NCBI GenBank assembly: GCA_914767715.1
Contig: OU612073.1
Span: 12,462,001 to 12,526,000 of the forward strand
Origin: Membranipora membranacea
Taxonomy: Eukaryota > Bryozoa > Gymnolaemata > Cheilostomatida > Membraniporidae
Reading direction: 5' to 3'
DNA length: 64,000 nucleotides
The notes beneath the pieces were generated by a model. The model saw only the letters and a list, made by a program, of their open reading frames with translations. It was not told the DNA's origin and searched no databases. This document shows positions 62,501 through 64,000 of the stretch, in pieces. How positions within the stretch are numbered: position 1 is the first letter of the stretch; every line of letters starts with the position of its first letter. The position numbers and the translations under genes are program-made.

Positions 62501-63707
62501 TAACCATAGAGTATCCTGAGAAGTATGGGCATCACAGCGGGTCTGTCTTCTTCCTTTACTATACTATTCTCTGTGTCAATACCAAACAATGTCAGCTCTG
62601 TTCTAAATGTACCATCGTTCAGTAAACGCTCAAAATTCTCATTATACGCCATCAGGTGTTTCTTTTTGTATGTCATGAGGCATTTCAGTATGACCTACAG
62701 TGGAACAACAGAGTGGTGGATATATATGAAAACTCTTTATGCATACCGACTATAAGCCTAACAGGAGAAGTGACAGACGTATATTTTAATGCCACTCAAG
62801 AGATTTCCTAGAAGGCGGAATAGAAAGAATTTTCCTCGGTTTTTTCGACCTCGCGGTCTCTACATTGATATTACAATTACCGATTATACCAGAAAAAATA
62901 GATAAATCCGGTGGTTACTCTTTGGTTGGAGGCCAGAATGTTGCCAACTACCTGAGTGCCAGGACAGAAATAATATTACGTTTAAAAATACAGTCCAGTA
63001 CATGATGCACTATGTAAATAAATCAAATATTTCTCGTATACGATTGCTGAGAATTCTATCTCACCTGTTGGACAGTGATATCTCTATGAAGCAGAAGATC
63101 ATTGTATAGTTTGTGTAGCCTTGGCTCCTGACTTATACTCAGAGGGTGTTTAAACTTTGAGAAGAGAGTTAGTTTAGTTATAAATGTCTGATATACAGCC
63201 TTAGTTCTTTTCTTTCTCTCTTCTGCATTCATCCCATATTCATCCTAAAAACAATTATGCATATTATACATAACTTTCCAAGGAGACATTCATATTCATA
63301 GTGGTGAATGAAATCCATGATCATACCCATGAGTTCTACTGTTTTGATCACAGAAAACCAGCTAAATGTGTTCCCCTCCCCTCATTACGTTTCTCATTTG
63401 ATTTTTGCAAAATTTTAATGCTATCATATATTGAGAAATACAAATAATCGGAACCCATTAAGACCGCAGAAAAATTGTTAAAATTCTTGGCCAGGTCACT
63501 AACTGTAATGTCTGAGAAGTCTGAGAATATGACATTTTGAAGGATATCAAACCTGTGAACCATCATCTGCATCATCCTCTTCATCCTCTGCATTCTCTTC
63601 CTCCGCCTCATCCTCATCCTCATCCTCAGCATCATTATCCTCATCATCTTCCAGCTTCTCAGCTGATTCATCTGTGTCCATACCTTCAGCTTCCTCATCT
63701 TCATCTT
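5966..63707 (-). CDS. UTP20: UTP20 small-subunit processome component, partial at 5' end (40 exons seen)
   Basis: UTP20 is a very large nucleolar alpha-solenoid (HEAT-like) scaffold of the SSU processome, needed for 18S rRNA maturation. Forty minus-strand exons with GT-AG junctions and matching phases join into about 2,007 residues ending at TAA 5966-5968. Human UTP20 is about 2,785 residues, so roughly 770 N-terminal residues should lie beyond the right edge. Segments that match the family include RILYGRMLHS, NAFDRSRIEEPDYDSRL, FWENIRHIQ, LICTILDSFHYD, EDIRDAARQTLARML, TKGYQIPVLGYSLHY, RQATAFSLLK, LDYPLGKKLPRHI and KRTNVFKCLA, plus a Lys/Arg-rich C-terminal tail ending RDLAILQ. Acidic linkers occur near the start of the visible part and at 12456-12652. 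One intron (38591-61835) hosts seven GST genes on the other strand. The reading frame looks intact, with no stops or frameshifts in any joined exon. Confidence 0.93.
6961..7015. repeat. Foldback element, tagccttgtca family
   Basis: The left arm (tagccttgtcaagcggcca) and right arm (tggccgcgtgacaaagct) are inverted copies around a T-rich loop, giving a hairpin of about 55 bases. It lies in the last UTP20 intron, just 3' of the penultimate exon on the minus strand. Related arms occur at 33051-33241 and 41508-41552. Confidence 0.6.
8562..8642. mobile_element. Short MITE, gatcaagtttgatcc family (copy a)
   Basis: It begins cgatcaagtttgatccaat and ends as the inverted complement (gtggatcacacttgatcta), with a short centre containing ctccaaatgg. 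The same arms occur in at least seven other places in this window, including inside GST introns, so this is a dispersed family moved by an unseen transposase. Confidence 0.6.
10432..10642. mobile_element. Inverted-repeat MITE, cacactga family (copy A)
   Basis: About 211 bases bounded by imperfect inverted arms of about 43 bases. Both ends read cacactga inward and continue to a shared tgtat(t/c)tctgatc. A second copy in the opposite orientation lies at 23357-23570. The body is non-coding; the frames crossing both copies (ending LVRYLTC-like or DGTLTK-like) come from the element and are not genes. Confidence 0.7.
13117..15633. other. UTP20 intron of 2.5 kb; no gene seen
   Basis: AT-rich intron sequence with a run of about 19 G at about 13167-13185. 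Around 15120-15230 there is a short repetitive stretch based on tcatgttatcttacg. No exon with matching phase and family similarity was found between the UTP20 exons on either side. Confidence 0.5.
18172..18295. repeat. Palindromic minisatellite (gacggtaactattaccgtga units)
   Basis: Units of about 26 bases recur four or so times, and each is itself close to a dyad (ggtaactattacc). It lies in a UTP20 intron about 60 bases downstream (on the minus strand) of exon 18489-18355. The transcript could form a small hairpin per unit. Confidence 0.6.
18490..20607. other. UTP20 intron of 2.1 kb; no gene seen
   Basis: It contains a (ta)n tract at about 18590-18612 and AT-rich DNA. A block at about 19560-19700 holds mutually complementary words (tttgatttcattttctgataa against aaaatgaaatcaaaag), so a weak inverted repeat is present. 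No exon is supported. Confidence 0.4.
21589..21703. mobile_element. MITE, gatcaagtttgatcc family (copy b)
   Basis: The left arm has acaagtttgcctgcatttgg followed by aattgcttcccc. The right arm has ggggagcaagccct followed by aatgcaggcaaactggatca. The arms are inverted copies around a centre of about 30 bases. It sits in the UTP20 intron upstream of exon 21531-21382. Confidence 0.65.
23357..23570. mobile_element. Inverted-repeat MITE, cacactga family (copy B)
   Basis: Opposite-orientation relative of 10432-10642. It starts cacactgatcacatgatata and passes through atatctctgatcgat. Its body shares blocks such as tcaattagggg and gtaggtactg-like words with the reverse complement of the other copy, and it ends near gatgtcatcatg. 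It abuts the donor of UTP20 exon 23741-23610, only about 40 bases away. Confidence 0.7.
24893..25174 (-). mobile_element. tRNA-derived SINE
   Basis: On the minus strand, a tRNA-like head holds a box A (tagcctagtgg, complement of 25162-25172) and, 33 bases further on, a perfect box B (ggttcgattcc, complement of 25119-25129). This is the internal RNA polymerase III promoter layout. A tRNA-unrelated body follows, and the element ends in a (ttatta)-type tail, seen on the plus strand as taataaataataaataa near 24896. It lies in a UTP20 intron in the same orientation as the gene. Next to the head is a short (acctaacct)n tract at 25174-25205. Confidence 0.85.
26063..26890 (+). mobile_element. Non-LTR retrotransposon remnant: 3' part of reverse transcriptase ORF
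   Basis: A 275-codon open frame carries the post-catalytic part of a LINE-type reverse transcriptase: DVMTISNKRN, then KYLGVILDNKLNFKSHTSKI (the conserved thumb-side block), then LWYIGLIRSNLEYSSPV and a long helical C-terminal region ending at TAA 26888-26890. The catalytic palm motif and the endonuclease are absent, so the copy is truncated at its 5' end, the usual outcome of target-primed integration. It lies antisense in the UTP20 intron between exons 28069-27912 and 26011-25837. About 250 bases of likely 3' UTR follow. The uninterrupted frame suggests a fairly recent insertion. The superfamily (CR1- or Jockey-like) is not decided. Confidence 0.82.
29866..29925. repeat. 16-bp tandem repeat beside a UTP20 donor
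   Basis: Four copies of a unit like aaggagttgtttatgc run up to about 10 bases from the 5' splice site of UTP20 exon 30038-29935. Confidence 0.65.
30110..30197. mobile_element. MITE, gatcaagtttgatcc family (copy c)
   Basis: The left arm is agatcaagtttgatccagtt and the decayed right arm is aaaattgatcta. The centre contains cctgaattcgg. It is in a UTP20 intron. Confidence 0.55.
30423..30543. mobile_element. MITE, gatcaagtttgatcc family (copy d)
   Basis: It starts tagatcaagttagatccaat and ends aaatttgataaaacttgatcta, an inverted copy of the start. It lies about 230 bases from copy c in the same intron. Confidence 0.65.
32380..32418. repeat. 19-bp tandem repeat that includes a UTP20 5' splice site
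   Basis: On the minus strand, the donor AAG/GTCAGTCTCAGG of exon 32532-32419 is the first of about three units of roughly 19 bases (gtcagtctcaggtcacaag). A second AAG/GTCAGT therefore lies 38 bases into the intron. The unit has duplicated the splice-site sequence itself. Use of the inner site would shift the frame. Confidence 0.75.
33051..33241. mobile_element. Foldback element, tagccttgtca family
   Basis: The left arm (tagccttgtcacacgactac) and right arm (gtagccgtgtgacaagtcta) are inverted copies about 150 bases apart, in a UTP20 intron. Relatives are at 6961-7015 and 41508-41552. Confidence 0.65.
33513..33634. mobile_element. MITE, gatcaagtttgatcc family (copy e)
   Basis: Diverged arms around cattcgcctgcgttcggagt and a right half with gtgcaactggaatgc. 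It ends within about 10 bases of the 5' splice site of UTP20 exon 33789-33641. Confidence 0.5.
35860..35943. repeat. About 35-bp tandem repeat beginning at a UTP20 5' splice site
   Basis: The donor of exon 36082-35944 (GTAAGTACTGG on the minus strand) begins an array of three units of the form tactggtaatacat..atatcacaac. The repeat incorporates the end of the splice-site sequence. Confidence 0.7.
37111..37226. mobile_element. MITE, gatcaagtttgatcc family (copy f)
   Basis: The left half has cttgcatttggagttggtcc. The right half has tagcaacttaaaatgcaggc followed by agaatggatctaac. The arms are inverted and moderately decayed, in a UTP20 intron. Confidence 0.5.
39020..41052 (+). CDS. Sigma-like glutathione S-transferase copy 1 (catalytic Tyr replaced by Phe)
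   Basis: Exons 39020-39191, 39445-39537, 39777-39889, 40258-40380, 40882-41052 join to 223 residues. GSTs of this class conjugate glutathione or act as prostaglandin D synthase-like isomerases; they are cytosolic dimers. The thioredoxin-fold N-domain reads YKMIFFDCRGRAEP where sister copies read YKLTYFGVRGRGEP, so the catalytic Tyr position is Phe20. The G-site region after exon 2 (FLPILETERGQLAPTMAM) and W/K of LEQWQRDMK are kept. The C-domain ends with TVADFVMYNTIDF and WLANMEGDEKFAHYL. The N-terminus is longer than in most relatives; Met5 is an alternative start. Exon 3 has a second in-frame donor at 40093/40094 across a MITE. It is the most divergent copy of the array, and may be catalytically weak or have another role. 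Confidence 0.88.
39905..40044. mobile_element. MITE, gatcaagtttgatcc family (copy g), between duplicated ends of GST copy 1 exon 3
   Basis: Its termini are exact inverted repeats for 14 bases (tctagaccaagttt), and the pairing continues with mismatches inside. It is flanked by two copies of the exon-3 end plus donor (agaaaagtctactattt..tataatgtgagt at about 39860-39895 and 40063-40099). The host frame stays open through the element. Confidence 0.75.
41508..41552. repeat. Short hairpin, tagccttgtcac family
   Basis: The left arm tagccttgtcac and right arm gtgacaaggcta are perfect inverted repeats around a loop of about 20 bases. The flanks repeat gggcctttg on both sides, which looks like a target duplication. 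It lies between GST copies 1 and 2. Confidence 0.6.
42307..44236 (+). CDS. Sigma-like glutathione S-transferase copy 2
   Basis: Exons 42307-42439, 42693-42785, 42905-43017, 43721-43843, 44066-44236 give 210 residues, the usual length of the class. Catalytic Tyr8 is in YKLTYFGVRGRGEP. The G-site Trp and Lys are present in GHLEWPTMK, followed by LGFLPILTTKDGELCNTVAI. The helical C-domain runs from YQPESEWYRAQSESLMI through KKYEFFSKTAKPGAKYLFGDK to MTVADILLFTVTD and SDEKFSNYLQN. It is closest to copy 3 in exon 4 (EPxDMKEKLQAAxDEITKKYEFFS). The intron after exon 3 starts with a minisatellite copied from the exon-intron junction. All active-site features are intact, so this is the best candidate in the array for a canonical enzyme. 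Confidence 0.93.
43010..43300. repeat. Minisatellite derived from the exon 3 / donor junction of GST copy 2
   Basis: About six diverged units repeat the words tatatacactgta, taaggtaagtgtata and taatatgaggt. These match the real exon 3 end and donor (tatacactgtgtataag/gtatgtgg). Each unit offers an AAG/GTAAGTG-like decoy 5' splice site, several of them closer to the consensus than the authentic one. Confidence 0.8.
44262..44340. repeat. Tandem cagtgctc/ggtgcac repeat
   Basis: Starting 26 bases after the GST copy 2 stop, the sequence cycles through gctcagtgc, tcggtgcaca and gatcagt words for about 80 bases. It lies in the probable 3' UTR. Confidence 0.65.
44981..47249 (+). CDS. Sigma-like glutathione S-transferase copy 3 (shortened exon 1)
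   Basis: Exons 44981-45089, 45442-45534, 45787-45899, 46162-46284, 47076-47249 give 203 residues. Tyr9 of YRLTYFAVRGRLQEP is present, but exon 1 is 24 nt shorter than in copy 2. It stops at VKA and lacks the segment that in sisters carries the G-site Trp and Lys (LEWPTMK). Exon 2 follows in phase (MPSPSLPILTTKDGDLHDTIAI). The rest is intact: EPKDMKEKLQAAKDEITKKY, KPGAKFIFGDK, ITVADIVLYTVTEF. The donor region of exon 1 has been tandemly duplicated (45082-45205); the second copy of the donor would be out of phase. Intron 4 contains a 440-base foldback MITE. GSH affinity is likely reduced. It could still fold, because the loop lies at the surface. Confidence 0.87.
45082..45205. repeat. About 60-bp tandem duplication of the GST copy 3 exon 1 donor region
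   Basis: The words tgcagtcctgc, cgcgagtctgt/agcgagtctgt and caaag(c/t)aagt occur twice, about 60 bases apart. The duplicated unit starts inside the last codons of exon 1 and includes the 5' splice site. Only the first donor (45089/45090) keeps the frame with exon 2. Confidence 0.75.
46564..47003. mobile_element. Long foldback MITE (about 440 bp) in GST copy 3 intron 4 (copy h)
   Basis: The ends gctctaattt and aaattagagc are inverted. The arms then continue as inverted copies for roughly 120 bases: gttatcttgaaatccgctta at the left against taagcggttttcaagataac at the right, and aaaaaggagctgaaaa against its complement. Its sub-terminal words (attcggagttg, ccagtttgg) tie it to the smaller gatcaagtttgatcc family. 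Confidence 0.8.
47444..47632 (+). other. Orphan exon-like open frame, family unknown
   Basis: Directly after a good acceptor (tttttaattttcag, ending 47442), a frame opens and runs 62 codons to TAA. It contains KLAILKVASVVPTTPVDSHI and KVKELTTKHFDAAIESIINY, with a protein-like residue mix and amphipathic helical spacing. It does not resemble GST, UTP20 or the reverse transcriptase. It may be the terminal exon of a retroposed or captured gene, or an alternative 3' exon of GST copy 3. I do not recognise it. Confidence 0.3.
48165..50535 (+). CDS. Sigma-like glutathione S-transferase copy 4
   Basis: Exons 48165-48321, 48557-48649, 48825-48937, 50042-50164, 50362-50535 give 219 residues. It has an N-terminal extension (MEGNSELAS) before Tyr15 in YKLTYFNIHGRGQP. 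Trp and Lys are kept in LEEWFEKHKQ, followed by LGKLPYLTTEDGQLTCSVAI. The C-domain has EKRQMCRDEIKKKIDFFSSV, KPGAKFLFGDK, TVADFSLYSIND and ADEKFADYLKNRPP. A Trp found in sister exon 5 (NKW or NEW) is Arg here (NKRFDSL). It is the closest relative of copy 5 in exons, introns and flanks. The start ATG is chosen because no in-frame ATG precedes it and copy 5 starts at the same point. Confidence 0.92.
50536..51074. other. Spacer between GST copies 4 and 5 with a duplication breakpoint
   Basis: The left part (to about 50925) is copied after copy 5 at about 55339-55745: tatggcagttgg, aactatgatcataatgat and gcaatcaatcattggagct occur in both. The right part (about 50930-51090) is copied before copy 4 at about 47925-48110: tgacaaggt, aaacaggcctaggct-like words and actagtt. 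The junction near 50925 is therefore the seam of the tandem duplication that made copies 4 and 5. Confidence 0.7.
51075..51770. repeat. 346-bp direct tandem duplication upstream of GST copy 5
   Basis: The stretch from atctagtcacagagtaagat at 51075 recurs from atctagccacagagtaagat at 51421, including accttccatggttgtcatag and cctagcaaaaaatgacaata. The copies are highly similar, so the event is recent. It lies in the presumed promoter region of GST copy 5, where copy 4 has a single equivalent or none. Confidence 0.75.
51970..55338 (+). CDS. Sigma-like glutathione S-transferase copy 5
   Basis: Exons 51970-52126, 53974-54066, 54365-54477, 54827-54949, 55168-55338 give 218 residues. Tyr15 is in YKLTYFDVNARGQP, where Ala has replaced the usual Gly after the beta1 strand. 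Trp and Lys are in AEDWYAKYKE, then LGVLPYLTTEDGRLTCSVAI, SEWQRAQSESVMIAANDLLT, KKYEFFSSVAKPGAKFLFGD, TVADFALYSINDY and ADEKFADYLKNRP. It is a near-duplicate of copy 4, with matching 5' flank, introns 3 and 4, and 3' flank. Intron 1 has expanded to 1.85 kb through a perfect-arm hairpin element (52466-52555) and a hAT-like element (52740-53224). Confidence 0.92.
52466..52555. mobile_element. Near-perfect 90-bp foldback element with 7-bp target duplication
   Basis: Arms of about 42 bases (ctagtttaagtgctcaaacg and its complement) differ by one base and meet at a loop of only a few bases (atgaaa). The element is bracketed by the direct repeat agcatag at 52459-52465 and 52556-52562. It lies in intron 1 of GST copy 5 and is absent from copy 4, so it was inserted after the duplication. 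Confidence 0.85.
52740..53224. mobile_element. Non-autonomous hAT-type element (485 bp) with 8-bp target duplication
   Basis: The termini tagagctgggaaaaaat and, inverted, tagggctgtgcaagatt match the hAT-style terminal pattern. The element is flanked by the exact 8-base duplication attcctac (52732-52739 and 53225-53232), the length typical of hAT transposition. Inside are attaat/gattaat words and no transposase frame, so it would need a transposase in trans. It lies in intron 1 of GST copy 5. Confidence 0.88.
55745..56740. other. Spacer between GST copies 5 and 6; no gene seen
   Basis: It contains a C-rich patch at about 55880-55930 (tctgagccccccagcc, then a run of C) that resembles the complement of G-rich patches at about 28475-28505 and 17715-17760, so it is probably an interspersed repeat. 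The rest should include the promoter of copy 6. The open frame at 55685-55945 ends in this low-complexity tract and is not a gene. Confidence 0.45.
56747..58616 (+). CDS. Sigma-like glutathione S-transferase copy 6
   Basis: Exons 56747-56897, 57201-57293, 57592-57704, 58040-58162, 58443-58616 give 217 residues. Tyr12 is in YELTYFEGIRGRGEA, which has one residue more than copies 1-5 in the loop after the Tyr. Trp and Lys are in FLEWSTGYKE, then LGYVPLLTTEEGVLANTLAI. The C-domain includes YQPESDWDRAQSESIMITAD, EDIEEKKNKSREELVKKC, KPGAKFMFGEK, TVADIFLYTTIDY and GDEKFSDYLSNRPP. It groups with copy 7 by the loop insertion and the DLLT/DLMQ helix. Its first exon is under 60 codons, so a simple frame scan would miss it. 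All expected G-site residues are present. Confidence 0.91.
58255..58320. repeat. attaggatac / attagggtac short tandem repeat
   Basis: Five or so units of 11-14 bases (aattaggatac, aattagggtac, aaaataggac, aaattaggac) lie in intron 4 of GST copy 6. Confidence 0.6.
58617..59334. other. Spacer between GST copies 6 and 7, with a block shared with the GST copy 5 upstream region
   Basis: The only notable element is at about 59036-59070, where ctatcattgaagcgtcccct is almost repeated upstream of GST copy 5 (about 51867-51900, ctgtcattgaagtgtcccct). It may be a shared promoter or leader element, or a repeat. The rest shows no gene. Confidence 0.4.
59335..61369 (+). CDS. Sigma-like glutathione S-transferase copy 7 (shortened exon 4)
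   Basis: Exons 59335-59476, 59993-60085, 60315-60427, 60771-60866, 61196-61369 give 205 residues. Tyr9 is in YKLTYFEGERGRGEP. Trp and Lys are in IEKWMSGYKQ, then LGYLPILTTENGELSNTMAI. Exon 4 is 96 nt instead of 123 and lacks nine codons in the segment equivalent to EEKKNKSREEL, reading QPVPDISISKKYHFF. An alternative acceptor after tttcag at 60776 would remove two more. The deletion falls between C-domain helices that shape the hydrophobic substrate site and keeps the frame. Exon 5 is intact (TVADIFLYTVTDF, ADEKFSEYLRSRPP). The gene ends about 470 bases before the next UTP20 exon on the other strand, so it marks the end of the array. Confidence 0.89.
61836..63707 (-). CDS. UTP20: UTP20 upstream exon block (4 exons before the giant intron)
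   Basis: Exons, in transcript order: 63707-63553, 63244-63065, 62694-62505, 61997-61836. The first is strongly acidic (runs of E/D, ending DDADDGSQ) and begins with two bases of a codon, so at least one more exon lies outside the window. The next two encode helical solenoid sequence (TFITKLTLFSKFKHPL; ILKCLMTYKKKHLMAYNENF). The last carries the family segment LRRNIVLSFLAGCREEEI and ends with one base, a G. That G completes the codon GAC with the AC opening exon 38590-38454, 23 kb away, which fixes the giant intron. Confidence 0.92.
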
Positions 63708-64000
63708 CTATAATGGATACAAAGATGATACATAAAAAATAAATGAACAAGGCTGGAAACTGCATCACCAATACTACATAGTGACACGACTGGAGGAGTA
63801 CAGCAGGAAAAAGTGACCCACATGTGTACAATTTATCAGGCTATGGATGTTGAAAACAATAATACTAAATAAACACGGGTAAGTCATTCAAACGTAATTT
63901 TTTCTAATTACCCTTTTCTTCATCTTGATTGAAATTCTGTGTTCAATTATATTCTCTATAGCTGATTTTGAAAAACATTCTCATCGAATGAAAGTAAAGC

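Noticed and set aside
63348-63704. Met/Arg/Lys-rich minus-strand frame
   Set aside because: It is an alternative frame of the GA-rich acidic UTP20 exon 63707-63553. The frame used is the acidic one, which joins the next exon in phase.
29518-63707. CRISPR-like array or other prokaryotic repeat system among the tandem repeats
   Set aside because: All arrays are diverged head-to-tail minisatellites or foldbacks without uniform spacers, in eukaryotic introns.

Overview
This window is nuclear DNA from an animal. It has AT-rich, intron-dense genes with GT-AG introns, a tRNA-derived SINE, a non-LTR retrotransposon remnant, a hAT-type non-autonomous element and several foldback MITE families. No bacterial operon logic is visible. 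Intron-rich UTP20, an expanded sigma-like GST family and a divergent paired-like homeobox gene fit a marine invertebrate, perhaps a non-chordate deuterostome, but the phylum is an inference.

Layout. (1) About 2.3-4.7 kb, minus strand: a homeobox gene with at least three coding exons and a Q50 homeodomain. (2) About 6.0 kb to beyond the right edge, minus strand: UTP20, the giant alpha-solenoid protein of the small-subunit processome. I could join 40 exons by phase and by protein similarity. They give about 2,007 codons from an acidic segment to the natural stop; the N-terminal part lies outside the window. (3) About 39.0-61.4 kb, plus strand: seven complete five-exon sigma-like glutathione S-transferase genes in head-to-tail tandem. 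All seven sit inside one 23.2 kb intron of UTP20 (38591-61835) on the opposite strand. The flanking UTP20 exons (61836-61997 and 38454-38590) join in phase, so the whole detoxification array is nested in a ribosome-biogenesis gene.

The GST array shares one architecture: exon 1 ends in phase 1, exon 2 is 93 nt, exon 3 is 113 nt, exon 4 is 123 nt, and a final exon of 171-174 nt carries the stop. Copies 4 and 5 form a recent duplicated unit that includes flanking DNA. Three copies carry changes expected to alter function: copy 1 has Phe where the catalytic Tyr should be, copy 3 lacks the G-site Trp/Lys segment of exon 1, and copy 7 has a shortened exon 4.

The most unusual patterns are the nested array, the repeated duplication of 5' splice-site DNA in both GST and UTP20 genes, and a second donor in GST copy 1. 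Using that donor would add 68 codons, most of them from a MITE, in frame. Intergenic and intronic DNA is otherwise mainly repeats.
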